DNA from: Sclerodactyla briareus
Lineage: Eukaryota; Echinodermata; Holothuroidea; Dendrochirotida; Sclerodactylidae
NCBI GenBank assembly: GCA_026419785.1
Contig: JAODTK010005759.1
Span: 1-64,000 of the forward strand
DNA length: 64,000 nt
Reading direction: 5' to 3'
Part shown: piece by piece, positions 37,881 to 50,158 of the stretch
Position numbering within the stretch: the stretch's first letter is position 1
Layout of the letters: each line of letters opens with the position of its first letter
The notes under the pieces: model-generated
Told to the model about the DNA's origin: nothing
Database searches by the model: none
What the model saw: only the letters and a program-made list of their open reading frames with translations
Translations under genes and position numbers: made by a program

Positions 37881-39774
37881 CGTTACATTACACAAATACA
37901 ACACACTCGACTGCATAGATTCCTCGGACTCGTCCAACGAGATCCAGGGTTCCAAGGTTAAAAGAAGGTCTCGGCGCTTCATTGTGGTCTTAAGTTTGAA
38001 CAAAGGGTACGCGATAAGAGGGGTGCACCCACAACCCTTTTCACGCTGCTTGGGCATTTGATTGTAATTTTTTTTATCCCAGCATAAAGTCGGATAATGT
38101 ATCTCGGATGAAAAGTTTTACGGGTCCTTCGAATTTGCGAATGTTTCAATCCCCTAAATATCGCTGCGACATGCCCCTGTCTCTCAAGGACCCGTCACGT
38201 CCGAGCTTGTCACGGCACCTGACAGTAAAAGGTTGATGAAATATCGACTCTGCGTACAGGACATGGTCGTGTGGTATATGAATATTTGTTCTCGGTTCAG
38301 TTTTAAACCAATCAATAAAAAAAAAAAAAAACTCCAACACAAAATTTGCAATTGAATTAGGTCGTTAAGGACCGAAGTAACCTCTCCAAGGGGTGCCGTG
38401 TGAATGATATAGGCTGATGAAGAAGGCGACTGAATATCCGCAGGAAATATACCGTGTCGGTTTTTCTGCGAACTTCCACAAAACTTTCACGAAATTACAG
38501 AGCTATGAGTTCGTGTTGTAAATCAGAAAAGAAAAAAATCGGCGAGAGCCTTGCAAGGTCGGTAAACGATTAGGATTGCCGTACGTAATATTTATGATTC
38601 GTTCGTCGTGGCCACCCTATACGCAAAGCAAATATAAAGCGCAAAAGGGATGTTGCAAATTTAGCGAACACATTAATTTCTTTATTTCAATGCTTCACTT
38701 CAGAATCGGCATTAAAACGCGAACAGTGATATCCAACGATGGAGGTGTTTACTTCATCTATCTCTGGATAATGTTATTCCTTAAGGTATATTGTGGAAGT
38801 GTGGAAACATAACTTTGAAGATTGCGATTCTTTCTGGTTAGTATATAAAGAAAATTCAACCACTGTGAAATATTTTCAGTCGCAATGTCTTCATTGACAT
38901 CCGGGAGGAAAAAAGGAAGACCTGAAATCGATGCAATTTACGAGAATGTGACCCTGATCTGAATAAAGAAAAACATAGAAGGTGAGGAATAAATAGACGC
39001 AAGCAATTGACTCCGGGAGAAAAAACAACAACAACACATAAGTTGAAAGTTTTGTGTTCATGAGGAAAAATGCAAAAATCAGGCATTACGTGTGGACTCG
39101 ATAGCAGAAATTATCTGGTTCCTTTGTGACGTCATTGGACCTCCTTAAAAAGTAGTATGTACAAAACACAAAACGAGTTGAGTTCGAAAAACTTCCAATT
39201 GTGATTTAGGGGATGTAATCGCTATTTCCAATTCTATGTAGTTTTAGAACATCCCTAGACACAAAAATGTGGTTTCATCCCACTGACCGAATATGAGCCC
39301 CATACTGAAGAAATGAGTTACATCTGAGGCTCCGGTAAGACAGCGGATTATAAAAAAAAAATACACTCTATTCGAAAGAAGGTCATTGAAAGTACAAAAA
39401 GGTGAAACTCGGAGAATTTGGGCCACTGCTTGTTCTTCCAAAAATGTGGACTAAAAGTCGCCCCGTCTAGGATTCGTCGGAGCACCATCCTATAAAATAA
39501 AACCCTCTCGTAGCTCGAAATAGGATCACCCATGTACATTGAAATTCTCATCGTTGAAGTGGGTTAACTCTCTGCTCCGCGGTAATTTATTCCAACTCCC
39601 CAGCAAAACTTCCTGGAGGCGCCTATAACTCCATGGACCGAATTGGTGTGCAAGTCATTGTTGAAATTGATAAGGAAGTGCTGCCTGGAAGGTTCGACTT
39701 CTTTACCTACACGGTAGTCTCCATTACCTCAATGTGTTGAAAAATGTGAGTTTTTTAAAAACTGTATGGCGTGA
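37881..39774. other. Intron-like sequence; one weak terminal-exon candidate
   Basis: No G-alpha exon was recognised. On the plus strand, TATTTTCAG at 38871-38879 precedes a short frame, MSSLTSGRKKGRPEIDAIYE then NVTLI, with a stop at 38960-38962 overlapping an AATAAA. This could be chance. The rest shows no structure. Confidence 0.35.
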
Positions 39775-39983
39775 TACACTCTCAAACTCTCACATTCAAT
39801 TTGAATCCACACAGCACTGTATAACTAGCACACCTATCCGGAGTTGTGTAAGAAAGTACCGAACAATATGTAGAGGTTGTGTGAAATAATTACACGAATT
39901 GGCAGATTATACAACAATGAATGTAGAATTTAAACAACACCGGGTTATAGGTGTCCTAGTTACACAACATTCAAAAGAGTGTA
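39775..39983. mobile_element. Small palindromic MITE, copy 2
   Basis: TGTATAACTAGCACACCTAT at 39818-39837 is matched in inverse by ATAGGTGTCCTAGTTACACA at 39947-39966. Outer pieces TACACTCTCAAACT (left) and CATTCAAAAGAGTGTA (right) mirror each other, as in copy 1 at 34891-35059. The interior differs in length from copy 1, while the arm motif is conserved. Confidence 0.8.
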
Positions 39984-40879
39984 CGCATATAATGAACATT
40001 TAGAGCCTATCATGCATTACGTTCACCAGGCGAGCAGGGATTCGTAAAAAAAAAATGTTGACAGCTCCTTTGAAAAATACACGATTGGTTTGAAGAACAG
40101 TTAATTTGTCTCGAAAATAACCCAACGGGGGACCATCTTAATGTCGTGCGGAAGCGTTCTGGACGCCTCACCGGATCGGTAAATTGCTAAATAAATTTTG
40201 AGACATTGCGCAATTGTACCCGAATAGCGGGTCCTCCGATGGATCATCTTACAAATGAGAAAGCCACCTAATCTTCAAGTATCAGAGCATCACTTGTTGA
40301 TCGAGAATTCTAACTCTGGATAATGGAGAACCTCTGTAATCCTACTTCGCGAGACGCGCAAGCCTTCCAATAATCGGAAAGGAGGGCAGTTGCCTCCCCG
40401 AGGCAAATGCTGTCAACAGGAAATCCTTTCGAAGTGCCCACAATTGTAAAGCGAAAACCTGCACAAGAAGCAACCTGGTACATTATGCGATATACCCACT
40501 TATATACTCAAGATATTCAAGTTTATGATGTAAGTCGTAAAAGAGGCAGTTAACCGTTTATTCAGTATGTCTCGTCATAACGAAGGGGGAGATCTAATAT
40601 TGGCAGCATGACGGCACTGTGAAAGCCAGTCACACATAAACGATGACGATAAAATGTGAATCTACCCGTGAGCGATTAATTCTATCCGAACAGGTAGCAA
40701 AGCTGCCAAACATTCAAGTGAAAAATAAACAGTAAGTTTATTGTCCAGCTGATATCGTGTTTTAGCGCTTCAACGTAACCGCTCTAATTAATCGGTTTTT
40801 TTCGGAATTTCGACCCGGGCTTCTTAAACAGTTCTGTGGAATAGATGTGATTCAATCGCATTTTTTTCACAATGTATAT

Positions 40880-41960
40880 AGTCGGAGGATACGTCGACGG
40901 TTGGATTCAAAACCCACGATTACAGACCATTTTCACCCTCACTGATAGAATGAGGCGAGAGAGGTTGGAGTAATTGCCCAAGGACACGTCATGGTAGGGT
41001 TCAAACTCACGATTACAGACATCTCACACTGATAGAATGATGCGAGCGAGGTTGGAGTGATTGCCCATGGACACGTCATGGTAGGGTTCAAACTCACGAT
41101 TACAGACCATCTTCACACTGATAGAATGAGGCGATCGAGGTTGGAGTAATCACCCAAGGACACGTCATGGTCGGGTTTAACCCCACGATTACAGACTATC
41201 TTTACCCTGATAGAATGAGGCGATCGGGGTTGGAGTAATTGCCCATGGACACGTCATGGTGGGGTTCAAACTCACGATTACAGAACATCTTCACACTGAT
41301 AGAATGAGGCGACCGAGGTTGGAGTAATCACCCAAGGACACGTCATGGCGGGGTTCAAACCCACGATTACAGAGCATCTTCACACTGATAGAATGATGCG
41401 AGCGAGGTTGGAGTAATTGCCATGGACACGTCATGGCGGGGTTCAAACCCACGATTACAGAGCGTCTTCACACTGATAGAATGAAGCGAGCGAGGTTGGA
41501 GTAATTGCCCATGGACACGTCATGGTGGGGTTCAAACTCACGATTACAGACCATCTTCGCACTGATAGAATGAGGCGAGCGAGGTTGGAGTAATTGCCCA
41601 TGGACACGTCATGGTGGGGTTCAAACTCACGATTACAGAACATCTTCACACTGATAGAATGAAGCGAGCGAGGTTGGAGTAATTGCCCATGGACACGTCA
41701 TGGTGGGGTTCAAACCCCCGATTACAGACCATCTACACACTGATAGAATGAGGCGAGCGAGGTTGGAGTGATTGCCCAAGGACACGTCATGGTCGGGTTC
41801 AACCCCACGATTACAGACTATCTTTACCCTGATAGAATGAGGCGAGCGGGGTTGGAGTAATTCCCAAAGGCACGCCATGCAGTGGGCCCAAATCCACGAT
41901 AACAGGTCTTCTCTTCTAGGACCCAAACCCACGATAACAGGTCTTCTTCACGGAGATCGA
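40880..41960. repeat. Minisatellite of about eleven 88-bp units with a B-box-like motif
   Basis: CTGATAGAATGAGGCGAGCG, then GGTTGGAGTAATTGCCCA, GGACACGTCATGG and GGGGTTCAAACCCACGATTA recur every 88-89 bp; the GATAGAATGA landmark appears near 40943, 41031, 41120, 41209, 41298, 41387, 41475, 41563, 41652, 41740 and 41830. Each unit holds GGTTCAAACCC, close to a tRNA B box, and TGCCCAAGGACACG, a phrase found in SINE-like or retroelement bodies of marine animals. The last two units are degraded. Periodic open frames on the minus strand (41455-41932) are by-products. Confidence 0.92.
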
Positions 41961-43639
41961 TTGTGGCAAGCGAAGTTAAAGCAGTGGTCCACGCCCAGAC
42001 GGTTATCCCTAGGCTATCGCGTCCCTTGTATTCACGTATCTAGTATACAATTAATTGAACACATCCGATGCACCCCCCGGAGGGGGATAGTAAGAAGTAA
42101 ATGTGCCGTTGATCACGTTCACCCACTACAACCAGGAATGTAGGAATCTGACCTCTACAATGTAACTGCCAATATAAACTGATCTGGGAACTGCTATTTA
42201 ATAGTTGTCGGTAATATCCAGTCAGGGACAGGAACCGTGTGTTATACACTAGGCAGTAACTATAGCTGAAATTAAAATATTGACACGAACAGGGGTTTCT
42301 ACTGAAAACAGGAGAATTAATTGTGGCTGCTGTTATCGAATGATTTACAGGAAGGACGAAGTGATGATGAGCAGGAAAGAAAAGGAAATAGAAGAAAAGA
42401 GAAAGTTATATAAATTTTAATTTACGTAATTGCAGTTCGTAATTAATAACGTTTTTCTGGATGCTTCTTAGACAGGTGAGCTTTCTCTTGTCCCCATTTA
42501 ATCAGGGCGTTAAATTTTATGTTCGTCTTATAATTCCGTTAAACTTAAATTTTGAAGCTTCCGGAATACGGATACAATCAGACCGCCTCCAGCTTTTTCA
42601 TCTTCCAGAGAGAATAGAACTTGCTGACGCCTATTATGTAAAACAAAGAACAATGACCCGAGGCTGCGTGGTGTAAGGTCGGATCAATGATTAAGTGGAG
42701 AGAATTGTATGTCAGATTATTTCTATTTAGCTTTACTGTATCATTATCTGATCGAACTAGGTTTTCCTGTGCTATACACAATTTGCAGACCGTATTCAAT
42801 TATTCAATTCAACGATCCGCATTACGTCTTATACTTAAGAGGTGCCCCAGGCCGCGGATGTTACATGGGAAAGTCGTCGAAGCTGAAGCAAAGTGTGAAT
42901 CTCTTAAGTTTGACTAACAACGTACAGATGTTTCTGACCCCAAGATTTTCGGCCTGTGCATGATCGAGAGAGTGACCGCAGGACCGTAACCAGGGCACAC
43001 AGCTGAACGGGCCGTGAATCTAGTGGGCACTTCAGAACGAGTTTAATTTTTATTTTAATGAAATTTCCACATCCACGTAGTATTGTGATGGCAACGCACG
43101 GTTGGGGACAACGAAATAACTGAACTGAATGTGGTATAATTTTTGTTATCAGTGGCGCCCTTCTTTTATTAGTTCCAGGAGTCCTCTTCTGTGGGTTCCT
43201 CTGATACCTCTAAAAAATACAGTCACCGCTTGTCCGAACGATCGCAATAGCTGTCGCAAGCTTGGTGGTGGGGCATGGTGATAGCAGCTCACAGAGTTGC
43301 ACTGGTTCTAGTTTCAGCTCCTCATTAGCTCCTTTTTTTTAGGCTGTTTTGCTTTCAGTAACTTGACTTGTTGACAGTGTTAACGGTAGAGTTCAAAATC
43401 TGGTCAGTATTGTTTGGTGGAACCATTCAGTATTTTATCTCCAACTATAGATGAAATCAAATGGAAAAATAAATAGTTAAAAAAGTTGATAGTTATAGTT
43501 GAAATCAAAGTTGAAATCAAAAAGATATCTCTGGAGAATGATGTAATGTTTTTCGAAAGGCCTCCTGGATATGCACATGTTCCGTTGCAGTAGTACCTAA
43601 CCTACAGTGTTCGACACTGAATGAACGTGCATGAAGTTT

Positions 43640-44190
43640 GAGGTTTATAAACATCGTGAAAGTTCATGTATGTATTATGGGGAAAACACACATACCTTGT
43701 ATGAGCTCCAGCCATACAGTGGGGTCAAGGTATCGTGTTCACAAGCCAACATCACATTAGTCAAACAGTCAATTGTTAACCATTCCCCTAATTTTCCCAA
43801 CAATGACCCCCAATCAACACTAAAAACGATAGGTTTCTCGTAGCACCAAATTTCATCATGATAGGTTGAAGCGTTTTAGACTTATCGTGTTTACAAGGAG
43901 TTATCAGCGTGACCTTGGGTGACCTCAGATGTCATTTGACCTGACCTCGAAATAATGGGGTAAGAATCATTGGGAACACATATACCAAGTCGTTCCTAAG
44001 GAGGCCCCAGTGAACAGCAGGAACAATGGTAAGTTTCTCGTGCTCTTCATAAGAAAGGTACATACAAAATTTCAACCTGATTGGACCAAGCATTCTCTTT
44101 ACAATGAATGCGGACTTCTGATGACCTCAGATGACATTTGACCTGACTTCAAAACAATAAGATCCATGTTCTCATTATGGGAAGCACACA
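43640..44190. repeat. Copy of the TGACCTCAGATGA repeat family
   Basis: ACACACATACCTTGTATGAG, GGGGTCAAGGTATCGTGTTC, TTTAGACTTATCGTGTTTAC and GACCTCAGATGTCATTTGAC follow the order of the array at 36940-37880, and a second GACCTCAGATGACATTTGAC occurs near 44122. Confidence 0.8.
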
Positions 44191-44819
44191 TACTAGTACG
44201 AATTTTCAAAATGAATAAAAAAAACACAACTGGCTATAACTGTCAATAATTTAGCTTTTAACCACCACTTTTATATATTGGAAGAAGGCAAAGCCCAAAC
44301 CCTCGTTCCATGCTCACGTCGTCCTCATCGCTGGTCCCAACTCCAACATCGAATGTGCGAAACGTAGATGTCTGGTTTTCAAAAACGACACAACAAATAT
44401 CAACTGCGAACTCCCTATCCAACTCACCCGGCACTCTTGTCAACTCCACCACGTTCAGGGAGTCCATCACATCATCAGGAACGGTTTGCTTGTGGGTAAT
44501 CCATCTTATTCCAAGGAAAAGTTTCCTACGTAGTTGCCAAGTTTACACCTAGAATTACCAAATTATATGACTTTTGACGACTCACAATTGACGGGTAAAG
44601 GTTTTATGTTTGACTTGAATGCCTGGGGGATTGGCGAAGTGGTTCACGATTGATAATTTGCAAACCTAAAACTAGTGGAAAAACAACATCTGGGTCAAAC
44701 ATCGACGACATGCGATGTAGGGGTAGGTTCCACAGAAACAAGAGTTGAAAAAAATTGCTCATCAAAGGAGATTCAGAATGGGAACATACATATTAGTCGT
44801 AATAGGCATTGGGTGTGCT

Positions 44820-45010
44820 TTACTTTGATTTGATTTGATTTCTACGGGTTCAGGAAGCCAACAAAGGCTCATATAGGACCCTGGCCGTAGTGATCGTGGA
44901 TGAGCACCGGCGACAACTCGCCTTCTCTACTCGACTAGTGCACAGGTGATAACGAGGCAGGGGTGCAACCAATCCCAACCTGTCCCCGGGACCGCCATTT
45001 CACGCCCCCA
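44820..45010 (-). mobile_element. SINE-like element with (ATCAA)n tail
   Basis: On the minus strand the sequence runs from a GGTCCCGGGGACAGGTTGGG, GGTTGCACCCCTGCC block (a B-box-like motif) through GTCCTATATGAGCCTTTGTT and GGCTTCCTGAACC to AAATCAAATCAAATCAAA. A box-B-like motif plus a short tandem tail is the signature of a SINE or a short LINE 3' end. The 5' limit is not defined. Confidence 0.5.
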
Positions 45011-45679
45011 TCCGAAGGACTATCAGTGAACTCCAGGACCCGACCACTTTCCTTCTCCGGAACCTGGAGGAGCGGAAGTTTAAGTTCAACCTGACTGCTC
45101 ACAGCCGACAGACTAGACTATTGCAAATATCCTTAACAAATCCCACTAACCCCAGAAAATCCTGTATCACAGCGGAACCCATGAAGCGGAGACCAAGCAC
45201 TCGCCCATCGAAATGCAGGCAGCCACCAAGGGAAAATCGTCCGGTGACCGCTGGAATTCGTAGTCCGGAATATTTCGGGTTGTAAAGTGTCACTGACACC
45301 CACATTCTTTCACGTGGCTGACGCGTCTTCTTTTTTTTCCGTGGAAGCTCGACGGACTCACTGTTTCAATACAATGCGAGTTAGGGATTGTATACCTACG
45401 ATGCCCTCTGCAAAGCCAAGGAATTTACACGCTCAAATATACTTAGGAGCGGGTATGATACGCGGGATAGCAACGGGAGGTCCATTATTTTCTCCAGTAA
45501 TTTGTTCTGTTCCTTTCTGGAATACACAAATATGGCTTCAATTATCATTGTTCGTGTCTCAACGGTCTTCCTTTTGAGAAGCTCAGAAAAAGGGATACCT
45601 CCACTAGCTGCCAATCATGCCCCTTTCGCTGCTTATTCAGAGCATTAATTGTCTTGTCATAACTTCCATGTGCGTAATT

Positions 45680-45842
45680 CTCTTCCCTCAACAATATTTG
45701 GTTCCCGTGATCACATCGTTTAGTGTCACGAACCGACGAAATTAATTCAGGCCAAAATACGATCCTTTCTGTACCACTCATGATAGCACGAGCAAGGACC
45801 TTCATCAAATTTATTGACCGTCGCAATGAGGAGTTTTGACGG
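45680..45842 (-). mobile_element. Possible integrase-region remnant of an LTR retroelement
   Basis: Inside a longer open frame (45545-45949) the segment SLRRSINLMKVLARAIMSGT, then ERIVFWPELISSVRD and KRCDHGN resembles the stretch before the catalytic core of Ty3/gypsy-type integrases, where an Ala-Arg, FWPG and Cys-x-x-Cys pattern is usual. The Gly after FWP is Glu and the second Cys is missing. The likeness is partial, so a chance match remains possible. No LTRs were seen. Confidence 0.35.
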
Positions 45843-46576
45843 GGCCGCGAGACCTGCGAGCTAGTTAGTTCGTTTCCTTTACATTTTATAACAGGACTCC
45901 CTGAGACCGAGGGGCACAGAATTGAGATGGGATGTCGAACGGACTCCAATATTGGAAGCTAACTTCCACCCTCCTAATTTTGTTTTTCAAGGGGTTTCAT
46001 CTTTCCCTAAGGTCAGTTTTGGTAGGTTTCGGAATTGTCTGTTTTTACTTTTGATTTTTTTCCTGTTATACCTCGAGTAGCTTTTTCAATATTCCATGTG
46101 GATTCTTGTCGTTGTGAATATTTAATTATATGAATAATTATATGTGCAATATTGATGACCGAACCAGAGGGCCACTTTCAATGAACAATCAAAAAAGAAT
46201 TGATCACATCATTTATGCACATATACTAGAGACAGTGGAGCATGGACATTCTAACGAAAACTGCTAGCCATAAATATGGGTCAGGAAGAGTATTTTCATT
46301 ATATAGGAGCGAGAGCTAGCCACCCTTTTCCGACAGTCTTTTAACTTGTAAACTGCCTCAGGTACGCGAACAGATTCCTGTTTATTTTTCTTTCCATAGC
46401 CACGTCTTCCAGTATGCCCCATTGTCCATGTGAAAACCTCTACTTCATACAGGTACGCAGGTCGAATTTCTGTTTTTTATGCCTGTTAGTAGTCGTGTTT
46501 AAAGGACAACTGCGGGCTCGGATACAACAGAGGTTATATCGTGGAGAATGGAAATCTGTACCTATAGGTCCAAAAC

Positions 46577-46859
46577 CAGGGGCGTCGCCAGACCATCCTT
46601 CTGGGAGGAGGGGGGGGGGGTTACCCGCGATTTTTGCCGACTACCATGCTGAGTTTGCAGACTAACTCCGCTTTTTGGTTCTATACTACCATAGATTGCT
46701 GAAGATAGCCCTCAGATCATTTTGAGCCAAACAATATTCAGGATTGGTAAGGGTTGAATATGAAAGGTTCGCTTCTTTCTTTTATAACTGTTTTGTACTC
46801 TCTTGGGGGGGGGGGGTCACACCCTCTACCCCCCCCCCCAACCTGTAGCAACGCCCCTG
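46577..46859. mobile_element. hAT-like MITE, 283 bp, with 8-bp flanking repeat
   Basis: CAGGGGCGT at 46577-46585 faces its exact inverse ACGCCCCTG at 46851-46859. Flanks are TCCAAAAC (46569-46576) and TCCAAACC (46860-46867), an 8-bp direct repeat with one mismatch. CAGGGGCG ends and 8-bp duplications are typical of hAT elements. The interior has a G-run near 46610-46620 and a G-run/C-run pair near 46805-46840. Its ends resemble the CAGGGGCGTAGCG terminus at 18222. No coding capacity. Confidence 0.78.
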
Positions 46860-47489
46860 TCCAAACCCATTTCAATACTATGTTTCTATGTGGAGTTAAT
46901 AGCCTCCAAAGTTTGAGCAGAGAAATGGGGAGAATCCCAATTGCGCAATAACGCATGACGTCACACATGGACAACACGGGAAATGATGTTATGCATTTCA
47001 TCATTTCATTTTGTTGGATAAATCTTTCTCTCCCCCAAAGTAACCATCAACACCTACCACGCCACAACCCCACTCCTCTCCCATAGACTAAATGCTCTTC
47101 GAAGGTGCAAATATTGATTAAATTTCAAAAGAAAGCAATGTTTAACAGGGTTGGGCGAGTATGACATTATTTATTATTGCATGATGGGATGCCTAATTTC
47201 CATCTTGCGCCATATAGCCCTGCCTTCACAATACACAAACTTCGAAGGACTATAATTCCATAACGGAAAGTAGTATGAACTTTCGGTTTGGACTGACGCA
47301 TTCAGTTTTTATCCAGCTATTGTATCGGCCCCATCATAAAATCCTGCAGTTGTCATTTGATATTATAGTAACCAGCTGTTTGTTGACTTCGATATATTTT
47401 GCTGTTGACATTTTTGGAACTAGAGCACGAGAGTCGATTTGGTGAAACTATGCCATATGATAACCGGATATAGACGGTGTCAAACTTAC

Positions 47490-47631
47490 CTTCCGTTCGG
47501 GGTTTTCGAATTCGACACCCAATTTGTCCATCGCTCTAAGGATAGCTCTTACTGACTGCATCACATTAGAAAACACAATGAGCTTATAATTCATCCGTTC
47601 CCATTCCGAGAATCCTGCGCTGTGTATTATT
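47490..47631 (-). CDS. G-alpha exon 3 (start of the helical domain)
   Basis: After the acceptor TTCGCAG, the 142-nt exon completes the split Arg and reads IIHSAGFSEWERMNYKLIVF, then SNVMQSVRAILRAMDKLGV and FENPERK, up to the donor AAG|GTAAGT. The RIIH...GFS...Y pattern and the RAM helix are hallmarks of the linker 1 / helix A region, which lies over the nucleotide. The length equals the corresponding Gi-class exon and there is no indel. ERMNYKLIV and the end NPERK differ from the standard vertebrate classes, which suggests a divergent invertebrate member. Confidence 0.95.
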
Positions 47632-47951
47632 CTGCGAACGAAACACAAGGTTATATATGAATAATTTTCTAATCTAATCAGGAATTCTAGTCGGGAATGT
47701 CGATCCATTTACGTGATTCCCTAGTTGATTGAACTCAGTGTGACTTTGTGCTGTTTGGAACCATTCACCGGAGACAGCAAAAGAGATTAGTAAATTACAT
47801 TTTCCACGAGTAGTCTGTGCCTGTGGAATAAAAAATCCCACAACACTCAGCATTGCCCAACGTAAAATAAACACCAGATATATACCGTTATACGGTACGG
47901 AAATTCTCACCATTCACTCAGAATTGTTCAACGTACACACATACACATACA

Positions 47952-47952
<1 letters not shown>

Positions 47953-47983
<31 letters not shown>
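47953..47983. repeat. Poly(A) tract of 31 bases
   Basis: An uninterrupted A-run follows an ACACATACACATACACA stretch. It may be the tail of a retroposed sequence on the plus strand, but nothing recognisable precedes it. It lies in the intron between G-alpha exons 2 and 3. Confidence 0.9.
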
Positions 47984-47986
<3 letters not shown>

Positions 47987-49797
47987 TACGGCATCGGTTA
48001 GGACGCATTGTAACATTTGAACCTCTTTTTTCACCTTCCTCTATCTCTTCTTCATCCATTCTTTACTGTTGATGCTGGACTCTCGACTTGGCTTTTGTAT
48101 ATTACCTAATGACTGGGGGTAAGTTGGCGGCAACGTTTTTTCATGACGTCTCGGTGAAAATCGTTCCAATGCAGTTCGACATGGTCACAATGATATATCA
48201 ATGTTACATAGGCACCGATGAACATCGAGACGACTTTTGTCGTGCATATGTGAACTGACTCATCTATCATGTAGCGGGTGTCGCGATAGTGCCAACCCCA
48301 ATTTAAAGATAAACAGATTTGTTCTTTACTTTCGTTTCTCCACTTTTTCTGTCGATTACTATCTTGAAAACTGTAAATGACGAGGTAACGAATCGCCATA
48401 TATTTATTCAAAATTTTAAAATATTCAACCATCGAATGTTGATGCAAACTACTGCCCAGATGGCAAATTGGACAAATATACATAGATATGAAATAGTTTG
48501 AAACATCCCCAGCAGGTGAATGCCCTACCTAAACATGCCTTAAAAGTAACAGCACACTTCTTAACATCATAATAGTGATTCTGAGGGAGCTGAAAAAAAA
48601 TACTGCTATCACATTGTAAACGCTTGTGTAGGCTACTACTAAGATATTAGTTCCACAGAGGCAAAAATGAATACAAATGAAGGAAAAACCAACACTGAAT
48701 AGGCGAGAATGGCATATGTACCGATGATTATACGGATGAGTATCACGGCGAATGAATTCTATGGAATATCTTCCTCTAAAATACGCATCCGACGACAATA
48801 TGTATGGCTGCTGAATTTTCATATTCTTTTCGCATGAACTTACAGTGATTTCTCGTCGTAAATATGTGATGTTACATCCATCCCGGATACGCATACGCAG
48901 CTATGGAATCCCATCCATACACGGACGTCGCGTATTGCGAACAACTATTTGCTTAGGGGCCATTGACCATGGCTCGCTGAAGTCCCCCAAAAATTCCATT
49001 ATCATGCTGTAGAAAACATACTCAATGGCAATCTATTGGAGCTAGAGAGGAGTTTCCTTCTCCTGAATTCTTGTCAGAAATGACCATCAGTATCTTTGAC
49101 TTCAAACGTTTGAACACCCTATATGTTACATTGGTGCATTGATACTGACTAGCTCGCTGTTCACCCTTCCACAAGACTTTGACCCGATTTGATCTTTGAC
49201 CTTTCGAACACCCCTAAATACTGTTGTGCTGAACAGTAATAATAATGTCCAACGTCATGACCAAGCTTGATTATTCAAGGGGAGTGTATCGCCTCCATAT
49301 AATATGATCAAGCCCAATTCATTTTCATTGGAGTGGGGGGGGGGGGGGGGGGCAGTGATTTCACGGGTGATACCCACGTAACTCCGTGATCACCATTCTT
49401 GGGTCTGGGTCCTGGAGGAGTGGGGTGTTCTCCTGGCCTCCTAAAAGACGTAATTGAGAGAACGCGTTTCCCCATTGATATTTTCACGTTCAAGAATTAT
49501 CCTCCCTAACCATGATTTATTCTTACAGTCGTATCGAACTGGAATAATACTCTTTATAGGCAAGACGTGAATGGGAGCTGGATGCGTGTACCCAGTGATT
49601 AAGGTAATTAAAAGTAAAAACGCGTCATCTGAGAACGGAGGTTCAAATACCGTTTTAAATGACAATATATTCTTCCAAATTCGCCGGAAGGACCATTCGT
49701 ATGACTAAAAAACACCGGGGAGAACCTTTGCCCTAATCACCTTGCAAGAACTAAGTCAGAGTAAATTGGTTACATTCACGCTTGGCGTGATATATCC

Positions 49798-49805
49798 CCA
49801 TATAT

Positions 49806-49877
<72 letters not shown>

Positions 49878-49879
49878 TT

Positions 49880-49930
<51 letters not shown>

Positions 49931-49943
49931 TATATATCTATAT

Positions 49944-49974
<31 letters not shown>

Positions 49975-49980
49975 TATATA
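49798..49980. repeat. (AT)n microsatellite
   Basis: About 180 bases of TA dinucleotides with rare interruptions. It generates Tyr/Ile-rich frames on the minus strand that are not genes. Confidence 0.97.
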
Positions 49981-50091
49981 TGCGTACATGCGTAATGCGT
50001 ATATAGGCGTATATACGTAATCCTACGTCATTGATAGGCTGGATCTCGAGTGAGATCAACAAAAGCGATGCGCTAGAAAAAGTGTATTATT

Positions 50092-50158
50092 CGTCATTAT
50101 TATTATTATTATTATTCTTATTATTATTATTATTTTATTATTATTATTATTATTATTA
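50092..50158. repeat. (ATT)n microsatellite
   Basis: Interrupted ATT array within the second G-alpha intron. Confidence 0.95.

Noticed and set aside
41455-41932. Open frames with periodic protein sequence on the minus strand
   Set aside because: They are read-through of the 88-bp minisatellite; phase changes with each unit indel.
44258-44470. Minus-strand frame with FRTFDVGVG, similar at first sight to the G-alpha DVGGQR region
   Set aside because: The true DVGGQR exon is at 29453-29583 with proper splice sites; this frame lacks the conserved Thr-Gly switch I and any donor in place.
45099-45305. Minus-strand IQDFLGLVGFV, similar to a gypsy RT-connection motif
   Set aside because: The match covers about ten residues only and nothing before or after it fits.
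49751-50062. Tyr/Ile-rich 103-codon frame
   Set aside because: Pure product of the AT microsatellite.
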